Numbered from the stretch's first letter, positions 9,402-19,323 are shown. The stretch is DNA of 64,000 bases from an uncultured Pseudodesulfovibrio sp. (GCF_963675635.1 NZ_OY776488.1:2190001-2254000); one strand, 5' to 3'. A program made the numbers and translations. The notes: a model not told the origin generated them from the letters alone.

Positions 9402-10820
9402 ATGAGCATTAAATCCAAACTGGTACTGACACTTTCTTTTATTCTTGTCTCCGCTTTTCTGGCAACAAGTCTGGTGAACTATGCTTTCACTCGCAAAGCT
9501 ATCCGCGCAGAACTGCTTAACTCTTCACTGCCCTTGACCGGGAAAAACATCTATTCGGAAATCCAGGCTGTCATGATGCGCCCCTTGCTGGTGTCCTCAT
9601 CGATGGCCAACGATGCTTTCCTCAAAAACTGGGTAACCGACGGAGAGAAGAATACCGATCAAATCACGGAATACCTCAAAAAGATCCAAGAAAAATACGG
9701 CTTTATTTCCACCTTCTTCGTCTCTTCGACAACAGACAAATATTACAGTCAAGAAGGCATACTCAAGGAAATCGGCCCAAGAGATCCACACGACATATGG
9801 TTTTATGCTTTCAGACGTTCAGGCAAGGAATTTGATCTGGATGTGGATACCAATGAAGTTAAAGACAACAAACTGACAATTTTCGTCAACTTCAGGGTTG
9901 AAGATGACAAAGGTCGATTCATCGGTGTTGCCGGTGTGGGCATGAATATCGAACAAGCCGCAACTCTCCTGAAGAAATCCAAGACAAAATACAACCGGGA
10001 AATTTATCTTGTGGACCAGGATGGGCTGGTTCAGGTGCACCAGAACAAACAGCTGATAGAAAAGCACTCTATTGCTAAAGCCGGTGGCATCCGGGATCTC
10101 GCTTCGCAAATACTTGACGAAAAGCGAAACCCCCTCAGTCTTGAATACAATTGGGACGACACACATTACCTGCTCTCGACCCAGTATATTCCTGAACTGG
10201 AATGGCACCTCATCGTTGAACAGAGCGAGGATGATGCCCTGATTTCTGCGCGGAACAATCTTGTCCGCACCATTGGCATAGGTTTATGTACATCCATCCT
10301 GATCATCGTACTGTGCACGTTCACAGTCAACCATTTTCAGGGCCGGCTGGAACGCCTGGCCCAAACAGACCCGCTGACCGGCGTGGCAAACCGTCGGGCA
10401 CTGGAAACCTATTTTCGCCAGGCATCCTACAAAGCCAGACGCTACGGAGATCGTCTGTCCACCATTGTCATGGACCTAAATAATTTCAAAGAGGTCAACG
10501 ACATACATGGCCATATCAAGGGCGATGAAGTGCTTAAGTGTGTAGCAGACACCGTAAATAAAGCCATCAGGCCTACGGATATACTGGCACGATGGGGTGG
10601 TGACGAATTCATCATTTTCCTGGATGGCGACATTGATGATGCCCGGGCCTTGGCAGAACGAGCACTTGCTGCCGTTGCCGAATCTTCCCAGGATCTTCCC
10701 ATCTCGTTCAGTTATGGCGTTGCACAACTTGAAGAAGGAGACGATCTGGAGTCCATAACCATGCGAGCGGACAAGGACCTCTATCGCTCCAAGAAAAACA
10801 GCGGCTCCGGCGAGTTGTAG
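9402..10820 (+). CDS. Membrane diguanylate cyclase with periplasmic Cache sensor
   Basis: 472 residues. An N-terminal membrane helix (about 7-28) and a second one (about 287-307) bracket a periplasmic double-Cache-like sensor domain. The GGDEF domain follows: the catalytic GGDEF is intact at 399-403 and the product-inhibition site RPTD is at 390-393, five residues before it. LTGVANRRAL marks the start of the domain. The protein should make c-di-GMP in response to a periplasmic small ligand. The EAL-like protein at 1501-2742 is a possible partner in the same signalling network. Confidence 0.9.
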   Translation: MSIKSKLVLTLSFILVSAFLATSLVNYAFTRKAIRAELLNSSLPLTGKNIYSEIQAVMMRPLLVSSSMANDAFLKNWVTDGEKNTDQITEYLKKIQEKYGFISTFFVSSTTDKYYSQEGILKEIGPRDPHDIWFYAFRRSGKEFDLDVDTNEVKDNKLTIFVNFRVEDDKGRFIGVAGVGMNIEQAATLLKKSKTKYNREIYLVDQDGLVQVHQNKQLIEKHSIAKAGGIRDLASQILDEKRNPLSLEYNWDDTHYLLSTQYIPELEWHLIVEQSEDDALISARNNLVRTIGIGLCTSILIIVLCTFTVNHFQGRLERLAQTDPLTGVANRRALETYFRQASYKARRYGDRLSTIVMDLNNFKEVNDIHGHIKGDEVLKCVADTVNKAIRPTDILARWGGDEFIIFLDGDIDDARALAERALAAVAESSQDLPISFSYGVAQLEEGDDLESITMRADKDLYRSKKNSGSGEL

Positions 10821-10845
10821 ACAAACCTATCAGGCACAGGTATCT

Positions 10846-12069
10846 TTGCGATCAATGCAAAAAAGACAGAGCACATGGCCCGGTTTCAGAGAAACGCCTC
10901 CGCGCATACTCCTGCTCACCAGCCAATATTTTCTCATAGGCGAACTCAAGGCAGCGTGCGAACGGCTCGGTGTTGAACACCACTTCCTGGATTTTGGCAC
11001 GAAGGAAATGGACCTCGACACCTTTGTCTCGCAAATGGTGTCAACTCTGACCGACTTCAAACCGGACTTTGTCCTCACGGTCAACCATCTTGGTGTAGAT
11101 CGCGAGGGCGTGCTCACCGCACTGCTGAAAACCTACGACATTCCACTGGCCTCCTGGTTCGTGGATAATCCGCATCTCATCCTTGATGCCTACCAGAACC
11201 TGTTCGAATGCCGAACCGCCTTGTTCACCTGGGACTTCGACACCGTGGACTCACTCAAGGACATGGGCTTCCGAGATGTCTTCCACCTGCCGTTGGGAGC
11301 AGACCCCACTCGACTGGTCCCGCACCGAACCATACCAGTGAATGAATGGCGCGCGCCCATTTCCTTTGTGGGAAATTCCATGTTGACCAAAACCATCAAA
11401 CGTATCCAGGCATCCATGCCGTCTCCACGACTGCTTGAAGCAGGTATGGAAGTCGCCAAGAGCTTTGGTGAGTCAGGTGAACCACAGGCAGGTCGATTCC
11501 TGAGAAAGAACTACCCCGAACTGCTGCCGGAATTTGAGAACCTGATGACTCCGGAACGAAAGCAGGCCTACCTGACATTCATCACATGGCAGTCCACCCT
11601 GCTTTATCGGCTTGACTGCGTACTTCGCATTCTCGACTTCGACCCACTCATCGTGGGTGATCCAGGCTGGAATGAACTGCTCAAAGGCCGCACGGGGTGG
11701 CGATATCACTCCGAACTGTCCTACTATGACGACCTGCCCGACTTCTATCCTCTCTCTGATATCAATTTCAACTGCACCAGCCAGCAAATGAAAGGTGCGG
11801 TCAATCAACGGGTGTTCGATGTCCCTACCTGCGGCGCATTCCTGCTTACTGACTACCGCCGACAGATGGAAGAGCTGTTCGAACCCGGAAAAGAGATCGT
11901 CTTTTATAACCATCCCGACGAGATCCCCGGGCTGGTGGACATCTACCTGAATGCCCCGGACAAGCGACAGAGCGTCATTGATGCCGCGCGTAAACGTGTC
12001 ATGGCAGAGCACACATACGACCACCGCATGACCAGTCTCATGGAAACCATGCGTCAGACATTCGAGTAA
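10846..12069 (+). CDS. CgeB/DUF3880-type glycosyltransferase
   Basis: About 407 residues from a TTG at 10846, or 404 from the ATG at 10855; CACAGG before the TTG favours the former weakly. The N-half has the DUF3880-like start (RILLLTSQYFLIGEL, then SWFVDNPHLI), and the C-half has the CgeB-like glycosyltransferase segment (NQRVFDVPTCGAFLLTDYR, FYNHPDEIPGLV). No signal peptide. It lies directly before a GT9 enzyme and the fliK-flgD-flgE-flagellin block, so flagellin glycosylation is the most likely role (inference). Confidence 0.8.
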   Translation: MRSMQKRQSTWPGFRETPPRILLLTSQYFLIGELKAACERLGVEHHFLDFGTKEMDLDTFVSQMVSTLTDFKPDFVLTVNHLGVDREGVLTALLKTYDIPLASWFVDNPHLILDAYQNLFECRTALFTWDFDTVDSLKDMGFRDVFHLPLGADPTRLVPHRTIPVNEWRAPISFVGNSMLTKTIKRIQASMPSPRLLEAGMEVAKSFGESGEPQAGRFLRKNYPELLPEFENLMTPERKQAYLTFITWQSTLLYRLDCVLRILDFDPLIVGDPGWNELLKGRTGWRYHSELSYYDDLPDFYPLSDINFNCTSQQMKGAVNQRVFDVPTCGAFLLTDYRRQMEELFEPGKEIVFYNHPDEIPGLVDIYLNAPDKRQSVIDAARKRVMAEHTYDHRMTSLMETMRQTFE

Positions 12070-12073
12070 CCCC

Positions 12074-13483
12074 ATGGCGGACAAAAAACCGATCCTTGTA
12101 CTCCAGATGCAGCGGATGGGCGACCTGATCCTTTCCTACCCGCTCATGCTCTGGCTTGCCCGCCGTTATCCCGGTCACCCCATTTTTGTCGCAGCCGAAC
12201 AGTCTTTTTACACGCCGCTCATGAAACTTTCCCCGGCGGTCACCTATTTCCCGTGGTCCGGCCTGCATGTTCTCAAACGACATTCATTCGAACTCGTCCT
12301 CAATCTGTCCATTCAGGAAAAAGCTGCCATTCTTGCCGGTGAGGTTACCGCAGAACAAAAACTTGGTCCGGTCCAATCTCCCGATGGTTCCCGTTTTGTC
12401 CATGGGGACTGGCAGCTCTACCGAACGTCACTTGTCAAAAACAATCTATACAACAGATATCACTGGGCAGAACTGAATGCGCTGGGTGCTGTATCCCATA
12501 CGGAAATACAAACAACTCAATTCAGCATACCCCGTACCCTTGCAGGTGGAAACAAAGTCGGACTATTTCTGGGAGCAAGCGATGCAGCCAAACGGCCCTC
12601 CGCCGATTTCTGGGCCTCCCTGATTGATGAACTGCATGGGCGCAATCTACGGCCTGTCCTGTTCGGCGGCCCAGCAGAAAAGGAGCTGAGCCAGAAGGTG
12701 GTCTCGCTGGCCAAAGGCCCAGCCCTGAATATGTGCGGAACACTCGGCCTGGATGAATTCAGTGTCGTCGGCCAAACGCTGGGCCTGTTCATTACCCCGG
12801 ACACCGGCCCCATGCATCTGGCGGCATGGTCCGGTTTACACTGCCTGAACCTATCCATGGGCAACGTCAATCCATGGGAAACCGGCCCGTATTCACCAGG
12901 GCATTACGTTCTTCGGGCAAACATGGACTGCGCCAAGGGATGCTGGCAATGCACCCGTGACCGGCTCTACTGTCACGATGCATTTAAACCCGGGCGCGTC
13001 GCCGCACTCGCCGCCCGCATACTGGCTGGTGACGCCTCAACCAAACTTGCCAAACTGGACCTGCCCGGATTGACTGTGTTCAAAACCGGCAAGTCGGATC
13101 TTGGCCTCTACCATCTTGAAAGGCTCGACCCGATGCCACCGGATGCAGAGAGGCTTCTTTCCCGCTTCTGGCAACGCTATTTCGGCTATGAATTCGGTCT
13201 ATGGGACAGCAGTCTTCCGTCAACGGCCTGGACCGATCTGATCAATAGTGCAGAACTCGAAGCAGAAGGCTTGCTGGCACACATCCCGGAAATGGGACGT
13301 CAGTTCAAACACGGACTGAAACGCGGCACAATCCTCGATGAATCCTTCTGGACAGACAGCCCTGCAATGGTCAAGCCTCTCACAGGATACGCCCATATGT
13401 ATCTTGAAAACAACGACTATTCCCGCCCGGCCTGGGCTAGGATATTGATGCTACTCGAAAAACTGGTCGCAGCCTGCCAATAA
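12074..13483 (+). CDS. Glycosyltransferase family 9 (heptosyltransferase-like)
   Basis: 469 residues. The N-terminus LVLQMQRMGDLILSYPL is the GT9 sugar-acceptor start, and the C-terminal donor-binding part has VGLFLGAS, FGGPAEKEL and TPDTGPMHLAAW (the D-T-G-P-x-H motif of heptosyltransferases). A Cys cluster (DCAKGCWQCTRDRLYC) is unusual and could bind metal or form disulfides. An extra ~110-residue C-terminal domain follows the GT fold. It begins four bases after the upstream glycosyltransferase, so they form a pair. Given the flagellar neighbours, it may modify flagellin; lipopolysaccharide is the alternative. Confidence 0.83.
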   Translation: MADKKPILVLQMQRMGDLILSYPLMLWLARRYPGHPIFVAAEQSFYTPLMKLSPAVTYFPWSGLHVLKRHSFELVLNLSIQEKAAILAGEVTAEQKLGPVQSPDGSRFVHGDWQLYRTSLVKNNLYNRYHWAELNALGAVSHTEIQTTQFSIPRTLAGGNKVGLFLGASDAAKRPSADFWASLIDELHGRNLRPVLFGGPAEKELSQKVVSLAKGPALNMCGTLGLDEFSVVGQTLGLFITPDTGPMHLAAWSGLHCLNLSMGNVNPWETGPYSPGHYVLRANMDCAKGCWQCTRDRLYCHDAFKPGRVAALAARILAGDASTKLAKLDLPGLTVFKTGKSDLGLYHLERLDPMPPDAERLLSRFWQRYFGYEFGLWDSSLPSTAWTDLINSAELEAEGLLAHIPEMGRQFKHGLKRGTILDESFWTDSPAMVKPLTGYAHMYLENNDYSRPAWARILMLLEKLVAACQ

Positions 13484-13572
13484 CGTTTCATCTCCGCTTT
13501 TATCTTCGATAGTGGCTATTTCTGCCTACCGAAGAAACAACATAACACACTAATTTCATACGATATCCCCTT

Positions 13573-13588
13573 TGGCACGTCTTTTGAT
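13573..13588 (+). promoter_or_regulatory. Sigma-54 promoter of fliK
   Basis: TGGCACGTCTTTTGAT matches the -24/-12 consensus TGGCACGNNNNTTGCW at all but one position (A instead of C in the GC element). The GG at 13574-13575 and the GA at 13586-13587 are 12 bases apart as required. The predicted start near 13599 falls just before GAAGGAG (13601-13607), giving a very short leader. Confidence 0.8.
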
Positions 13589-13613
13589 TGTAAGAGTGAC
13601 GAAGGAGAAAAGT

Positions 13614-15332
13614 ATGCAAAATATTCCTGGCATCGCTATTAAAGAGGCCACCGAACAGATTCCGGTGATGAAAATATCACCCGCAAACAAGGGAGATCAA
13701 AACGCCCTGTTCGCGGATCTATTCAATGAGCATGCCACCATGGTCGAGAATGAACTCGCCCTGACGCCTGTCTCCTCCAAAGATAAAATGCTCGAATCCG
13801 CTCCAGACACAGATGAGCATAAAGAGACCGTTAACGCCGCAGGCACCAAGGCACCTGTCCAGGAAGAGCCGGAACCCGAAGTCGATCACCGTGAATCGTT
13901 GATGACCAAGGAAGACTTTGAAGAAGTCAAAGACGATCTTGAAGCATACGGTATGACCGAGAAAGAAATTGCCGATATCGAAAAAAAGATCAACAGCGAT
14001 GAGGGCATGACCTGGGGACAGTTCACTTCAGTCGTCGCTCACAAGATGGCGGAACTGCGGACCAACCAGCTCTCCGATGAACAGAAAGAGAAACTGAACA
14101 CCTTCTTCGCGAAGTTCGGCTTCACCCCCAAGGAAAGCGAAAAGCTCATCAAGCACCTGGAGAACGGCAACCAGGACAAGGTCATGAAGGCTCTTCAGGC
14201 CAAGGTCGATGCCATGCCTCAGGGCCAGCAACTGCTGTTTGACAAGCAGGAAATCGAAGCTTTCACCACGGCACTGAGCTTTTCCAAGGAATTTACTTCC
14301 AAGATTCAAGAACTTTTCGGCACCAATACGCTGCCAAAGGACGTCAAGGAAGCCTTTACCCTTATGCGTCAGGAAATGGTGAAGATGGATTCCAAGGACC
14401 GCGAACTTGTCCGCGCCGTAACCAAAGGATTCGTCAAGGCCATGGGGGACACTGCCAAGGAAAGCACTCTTGCCCGTCAGGTGGCCGAAGCAGTGGACTT
14501 GAAGCCTCGCGTAGCCGAGGAACAGATCAAGGCCGACGTCAGTGAAAATTTCAAAGATGCATCACACGTACGCAAAGACGCTTTGGCAGATGCCAAGGTC
14601 CGAAGTCATTCCGAAAGGAATATGGCTGAAAAGGTTGAAATAAAGACTGACGCAAAGCCGGATGCCAAAACCGACACTCCCGAGCAGCAGAACACCGAAT
14701 CCAACAAGCATTGGACCGAACTGCTCAGCAAGACCAGCGATGACGGCTCACGTCCCATAGAAAACAAAACGCAGATTAAGACAGGCGACGCAGCCCAGGC
14801 TCTCAAGGCTGGATTGACCGTCTCAACAGAGACCGGGACCGCGACCAAAACTCAGGCATGGGAAAAAGTTTCCGCCCCCAAGGTCATGACACAGGTGGAC
14901 AACGCCTTCATCAAGACACTGAATAATGGCGGCAAGCAGCTCACTCTGCAACTCACTCCCGAGAACCTCGGCAAGCTCTCCATAGTGCTCCAGGTCAACG
15001 GCAAGGAAGTGAGTGCGAGCATTCGTGCCGAGAGTCCTGAGGCAGCCAAGATCATCAATGAAAATATAGATATCATTAAGAATTCTTTAGAAAATCAAGG
15101 ACTGAAAGTTGAGAAACTTGACGTTCAGACCGGCCTTGCCAACAACCAGGAAGCCCGCGACTGGTTTGGTCAGGAACAACACAACATGTCCCGAGACCGT
15201 GATGCCATGGCCGCTATGCGCAACCACATGAAGAACATGCGCAGCGGTGATGGCGGCCCTCTGGCCCAAGACCTGCAACTACTCCGTGAACAGGCAATTA
15301 ATGCCGCTCATGGGTTACACGTTATTGCGTAA
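13614..15332 (+). CDS. fliK: Flagellar hook-length control protein
   Basis: 572 residues from the ATG at 13614, which has GAAGGAG six bases upstream. The N-terminal ~430 residues are low-complexity, charged and largely helical, as expected of a molecular ruler. The C-terminal Flg_hook domain is clear: LTLQLTPENLGKLSIVLQV, then a conserved stretch ending near LENQGLKVEKLDV. FliK is secreted through the flagellar export gate and switches export specificity by contacting FlhB. It is first in the fliK-flgD-flgE operon under a sigma-54 promoter. Confidence 0.93.
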   Translation: MQNIPGIAIKEATEQIPVMKISPANKGDQNALFADLFNEHATMVENELALTPVSSKDKMLESAPDTDEHKETVNAAGTKAPVQEEPEPEVDHRESLMTKEDFEEVKDDLEAYGMTEKEIADIEKKINSDEGMTWGQFTSVVAHKMAELRTNQLSDEQKEKLNTFFAKFGFTPKESEKLIKHLENGNQDKVMKALQAKVDAMPQGQQLLFDKQEIEAFTTALSFSKEFTSKIQELFGTNTLPKDVKEAFTLMRQEMVKMDSKDRELVRAVTKGFVKAMGDTAKESTLARQVAEAVDLKPRVAEEQIKADVSENFKDASHVRKDALADAKVRSHSERNMAEKVEIKTDAKPDAKTDTPEQQNTESNKHWTELLSKTSDDGSRPIENKTQIKTGDAAQALKAGLTVSTETGTATKTQAWEKVSAPKVMTQVDNAFIKTLNNGGKQLTLQLTPENLGKLSIVLQVNGKEVSASIRAESPEAAKIINENIDIIKNSLENQGLKVEKLDVQTGLANNQEARDWFGQEQHNMSRDRDAMAAMRNHMKNMRSGDGGPLAQDLQLLREQAINAAHGLHVIA

Positions 15333-15344
15333 GAGAGGTCTATT

Positions 15345-16073
15345 ATGGGTTACATAGACAATAGTGGAATGATTCTAGGGGCACAGGAAGAGCGACTCGC
15401 TGCATCCAACGTTCCACAGAACAAATCAAAAATGGATCAGGATTCGTTCCTGACCATCCTTGTGGCACAACTGACACATCAGGACCCGCTCAATCCGATG
15501 GAAGACACGGAGATGACCTCCCAGTTGGCCGAGTTCTCAAGTCTTGAGCAGCTCACCAACATCAACAACGGCATCACGTCACTGGGCAGTTCCATGCAGC
15601 AGAGCGACATGCTCTCCGCCGTCAGCTTCATCGGCAAGGAAGTCAAAGCTGAAGGCTACAAGATCAGCATGACAGAAGGCAATGCATCGACCATCTACTA
15701 CGGCTTCGGCGAGCCAGTTTCGAAGATCATGATGAACATCTACGATTCCGAAGGTGCCATCATCCGTTCTGTCGAGCTTGGAAGCAAGAAAGCCGGTTCA
15801 TACCAGTACGAATGGGACGGCAAGAACGAAGCGGGTCAGAGCATGCCTGATGGCCAGTACGGCATCGGTATCCTCGGAGAAGACCTCAACGGCAAACATG
15901 TCATGGTCCAGACGGAAATTTCCGGCAGGGTCGACGCCGTGGTCAATGAAAACGGCACACAGTACCTGCGCCTGAGCGATGGCAGATTCATCAGTTTCCT
16001 CAACGTCAAGGAAGTGGTTGACCCCGGAACAGCTCCGGTAGTGGACCCGACCGAAGATACGACCGAGGAATAG
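15345..16073 (+). CDS. flgD: Flagellar hook capping protein
   Basis: 242 residues. The N-terminal FlgD signature MDQDSFLTILVAQLTHQDPLNPMEDTEM is intact apart from normal variation, followed by LAEFSSLEQL. The C-terminal half has the FlgD Tudor/Ig-like pattern (YYGFGEPVSKIMMNIYDSEG, YQYEWDGKNEAGQSMPDGQY). An acidic Thr/Glu tail ends the protein. It caps the growing hook and guides FlgE assembly. It starts 12 bases after fliK. Confidence 0.95.
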   Translation: MGYIDNSGMILGAQEERLAASNVPQNKSKMDQDSFLTILVAQLTHQDPLNPMEDTEMTSQLAEFSSLEQLTNINNGITSLGSSMQQSDMLSAVSFIGKEVKAEGYKISMTEGNASTIYYGFGEPVSKIMMNIYDSEGAIIRSVELGSKKAGSYQYEWDGKNEAGQSMPDGQYGIGILGEDLNGKHVMVQTEISGRVDAVVNENGTQYLRLSDGRFISFLNVKEVVDPGTAPVVDPTEDTTEE

Positions 16074-16142
16074 CAGGTCACGAGAATTTCACCTGACGGC
16101 ATCCAAGCCGCAGGCTCTTGGAGAAGAGATTAGGAGGTAGAT

Positions 16143-17816
16143 ATGGGTTTAGGAGCATCACTGTATTCCGGCATTTCAGGCCTTACGGTGCATTCCGAAC
16201 GAATGACGGTCATCGGCAACAACCTCGCCAACGTGAACACCACGGGTTTCAAAGGCGCACGGATGCAGTTCGAAGATCTCATGAGCACCGATTTTTCCAC
16301 AGTCAACGGCATAGGCCAGGTGGGTCGCGGCGTCCGCGTTTCGACCATCTATTCGGACTTCGGCCAGGGAGGGCTGGAAGCCTCCACTGAAGCAACCGAC
16401 ATGGCTATATCCGGTGACGGCATGTTCGTGGTTTCGCCCCTTGGCGAGGACATGAAGTATTTTTCCAGAGCAGGCAATTTCCGTTTCGACAATGACGGAT
16501 TCCTTGTCGATCCGCATGGGTACGTCCTGCAAGGGTGGGAAATTGAAGGAACAAGCACTTCGGTGACAACCGCAAGTTCAAACACGGCTGTCTCACCGCG
16601 TTCAGCCAGAATCATCGGCACACCCACCGATATCAGATTGGAAAATTTCCAGTCTGAACCGAACCCGACCACCAACGTGTCCTTCGTCACGAACCTGGAC
16701 CCGACGGCCCCGGACAGTTCTACCAGCACCACCACACCATATTTCGCCATGTTCAACAACTGGCGGGGTAATGAAGAGACACCGCTGGCACCGACGCTCT
16801 ACGGCTATTCAACAACCATGAAAGTCTATGACGACATCGGAACCGCCCATAACCTGACCGTCTACTATGACCAGGTCACGTTGAGCAACGCCGGTGGCGA
16901 CACCGTCTGGGAATACATGGTTACCTGTGAACCGAATGCTGACCGCCGTATCCTCTCAGGTGCCAACGGACTCCAGACCCCCATCGGGCAAGGAGGCACA
17001 TCGGCAGCAGGCGTGCTCATGATTGGCACAATGACGTTCACCACAGGCCAGTTGTCCGGCATGAGCGCATATACGCTCAAGTCAAACGGCGGCGGTGCAG
17101 TCAAAGATTTGAATAACTGGGATCTGGCGGACTTCTCCACCAGCGGTTACCCGGTCTGCACGGCTAACTTCCTGGGTAAATCCAATGCCAGCACAGCCCA
17201 GGCTACGAATGCCACTCCGATTCAGGTTGATTTCGGCATGATCAACCGAGACCTGTCCAGCAACGGTGGCGCGATCACCATCGGTTGGGGCGGCGGTCTC
17301 GGCACCCTTCCCACGACTGCTGCCATGGTCGGCAACGACATCAGCAACACGGGCTACCTGGCAAACTTCAAGGACCCCGCAGTCAGCGCACTGGCCACCC
17401 AGAGTTACGACACAGGAGGTTCTTCCACCCTGTTCCAGAGCCAGAATGGATATTCTGCAGGTATCCTGCAAAACATCTCAGTGTCTCGCGAGGGCGTCAT
17501 TACCGGCCACTATTCCAATGGTCAGGTATTGGAACTCTATGCCGTGACACTGGCTACCTTCACCAACAAGCATGGACTCAGACGTGAAGGCGGCAACCTG
17601 TTCACTGAAACCCGTGAATCCGGCCCCGCCCTGACCGGGCAGGCAGGCTCCACAGGAAAGGGAACCATCGACGGAAACTCCCTGGAAACGTCCAACGTGG
17701 ACATGGCCACCGAATTCGTGCGCATGATCACCACGCAGCGTGGTTTCCAGGCCAACACCAAGGTTATTACCACCACAGACTCAATGCTCGGCGAAGTTAT
17801 CGCCATGAAGCGTTAA
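16143..17816 (+). CDS. flgE: Flagellar hook protein
   Basis: 557 residues. The N-terminus ASLYSGISGLTVHSERMTVIGNNLANVNTTGFKG is the flagellar rod/hook motif, here in two parts within 70 residues. The C-terminal helix motif LETSNVDMATEFVRMITTQRGFQANTKVITT is also typical. The middle (about 150-430) is the variable FlgE domain, rich in Thr, Gly and Asn, which makes the protein longer than enterobacterial FlgE (about 400). TAGGAGG precedes the ATG. It forms the extracellular universal joint. Confidence 0.95.
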   Translation: MGLGASLYSGISGLTVHSERMTVIGNNLANVNTTGFKGARMQFEDLMSTDFSTVNGIGQVGRGVRVSTIYSDFGQGGLEASTEATDMAISGDGMFVVSPLGEDMKYFSRAGNFRFDNDGFLVDPHGYVLQGWEIEGTSTSVTTASSNTAVSPRSARIIGTPTDIRLENFQSEPNPTTNVSFVTNLDPTAPDSSTSTTTPYFAMFNNWRGNEETPLAPTLYGYSTTMKVYDDIGTAHNLTVYYDQVTLSNAGGDTVWEYMVTCEPNADRRILSGANGLQTPIGQGGTSAAGVLMIGTMTFTTGQLSGMSAYTLKSNGGGAVKDLNNWDLADFSTSGYPVCTANFLGKSNASTAQATNATPIQVDFGMINRDLSSNGGAITIGWGGGLGTLPTTAAMVGNDISNTGYLANFKDPAVSALATQSYDTGGSSTLFQSQNGYSAGILQNISVSREGVITGHYSNGQVLELYAVTLATFTNKHGLRREGGNLFTETRESGPALTGQAGSTGKGTIDGNSLETSNVDMATEFVRMITTQRGFQANTKVITTTDSMLGEVIAMKR

Positions 17817-17865
17817 GCACATAGAGGTCTAAAGTAACCCATACTCATAAACTCCTTCTCCAAGG

Positions 17866-17937
17866 TATCCCCCGTCTGACCCGCGGGGGATAACAGAAGA
17901 CCATGCGGCCCGGCAGAATACCCATCTGTCGGGCCGC
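17866..17937 (+). terminator. Two hairpins after flgE
   Basis: The first hairpin (17866-17892) pairs TATCCCCCG with CGGGGGATA. The second (17905-17937) pairs GCGGCCCGGCAG with CTGTCGGGCCGC. Neither has a long T-run, so termination is likely but may need help, or the stems may stabilise the mRNA 3' end. Confidence 0.6.
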
Positions 17938-18010
17938 TTCGATATTTAGTGAAGGCCCGATAAAAGAAGAGGTGGTTCTCCCATTACTTCATAATAAAGG
18001 AAGTTTCTAA

Positions 18011-18040
18011 ATCCGCCTTTGGCGGTTTTGTTGTTTTTTG
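18011..18040 (+). terminator. Short intrinsic terminator
   Basis: CCGCC-TTT-GGCGG is followed by TTTTGTTGTTTTTTG. The stem is short (5 bp, or 6 with flanks) but the T-tract is long. It is the first T-rich terminator downstream of flgE. Confidence 0.6.
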
Positions 18041-18170
18041 AAGATTGTGAATGTGCTGGATGCGGGAATTCATTCGTTTTCATTGTAAATGATGCGCCTT
18101 TATGTCGACCTGTTTTTTGCGTGGCAGCAGAAAGCGCCTATTTCACTGGAATCCTGACAACGGCCCTTAG

Positions 18171-18510
18171 AGCCTGTACACGGCTTCACTGCCCGACAAA
18201 ATATGTCTGTTGGAACAGATTACGGGGAGGCACCGCCCACCCAACACCGATCTCTCGTCAAAAACGATTCCCCTCCCGTTTGTTAGATGAAGATCGGGCA
18301 TGGCTCTTGAGCGGAGGGGATAGATGCTGATTACCGGGGGAGATAAGATGGAAAGGAATTTCTCTTATGGGATTGCTGCTTGCATTCGCAGTGAAGGCGC
18401 AAACGGTATTGTTGCAAAGGTTTCGCCTTGACGGCGACCTGCTTTTTGCGGGGCGGCAAAAAGGAGGCAAAAAACGCCTTCTGGGCTGTGATCCTGATAC
18501 TGGACCCAAG
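18171..18510. repeat. Tandem repeat unit 1 (about 340 bp)
   Basis: Starts at AGCCTGTAC and runs to the next occurrence of the same motif. Nearly identical to the following unit over most of its length, with the greatest divergence in the first 60 bases. A shorter degenerate copy precedes it (about 18105-18170: CGACCTGTTTTTTGCGTGG matches CGACCTGCTTTTTGCGGGG of the units). Confidence 0.85.
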
Positions 18511-18848
18511 AGCCTGTACGCGGCTCTGCTGCCCGACAGATTTGTCTGTTGAAACAGACTGCGGAGAGGCACCGCCCACCCAACACAGCTCTCTCGTCAA
18601 AAACGATTCCCCTCCCGTTTGTTAGATGAAGATCGGGCTTGGCTCTTGATCGGAGGGGATAGATGCTGATTACCGGGGAGATAAGATGGAAAGGAATTTC
18701 TCTTATGGGATTGCTGCGTGCATTCGCAGTGAGGGGGCAAACGGTATTGTTGCAAAGGTTTCGCCTTGACGGCGACCTGCTTTTTGCGGGGCGGCAAAAA
18801 GGAGGCAAAAAACGCCTTTTGGGCTGTGATCCTGATACTGGACCCAAG
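18511..18848. repeat. Tandem repeat unit 2 (338 bp)
   Basis: Second head-to-tail copy. Shared landmarks are ACGATTCCCCTCCCGTTTG, TAGATGCTGATTACCGGGG, GGAATTTCTCTTATGGGATT and GCGGGGCGGCAAAAAGGAGG. It differs from unit 1 by a few substitutions and a 2-base length change, which suggests a fairly recent duplication. Confidence 0.88.
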
Positions 18849-18902
18849 AGCCTGTACGCGGCTCTGCTGCCCGACAGATTTGTCTGTTGAAACAGACTGC
18901 GG
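18849..18902. repeat. Partial third repeat unit
   Basis: The first 54 bases of the unit recur (AGCCTGTACGCGG through AACAGACTGCGG), then the sequence diverges abruptly at GTCGGGCC. This portion is almost identical to the start of unit 2, consistent with an unequal-crossover array. Confidence 0.85.
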
Positions 18903-19268
18903 TCGGGCCACGCTACACCGCGCGGGACAGGCTCTAAGGTCCGGTATCAATTGTCCGTCGTTGTAAGATGCTGTTCGGTGTAGGTGAAAGGTTTTGATTT
19001 TTGGTCCTTCGATAACCATAAAGGGCTTTGGGGTGCATCGCCCCCCAACACCGCTCTTCCTTCGAAGACGAGCTCTTTCTCCCTCACAGACGAAGACCGG
19101 ACTCAGCCCTTGATCGGAAGGCTTAGAAGCTGACAGCGCGCAGTGGCAGCGTCTTGTTCGGAATTGCACTGGAGCGAAGCGGAAGAACGCGATTCCGAAA
19201 GCTGCGCGCGGTGATCAGATTCTTGCCGCCGATCATAAGGCGGCCAAGATAGTAAGGGGCTTTTTTTC

Positions 19269-19300
19269 GGCCGTTTTTTTGCCCCAACAAAAAAACGGCC
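19269..19300. terminator. 13-bp perfect hairpin
   Basis: GGCCGTTTTTTTG pairs perfectly with CAAAAAAACGGCC around a 6-base loop (CCCCAA). The T and A runs are inside the stem. It may act as a terminator, an RNA stability element or a recombination-prone repeat end. Confidence 0.6.
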
Positions 19301-19323
19301 CCCGCCGGGAGGGCATGGAGAAC

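Noticed and set aside
18365..19169. Open frames of 60-190 codons across the tandem repeat
   Set aside because: The same protein-like text recurs only because the DNA repeats, with no start sites or families; treated as non-coding.
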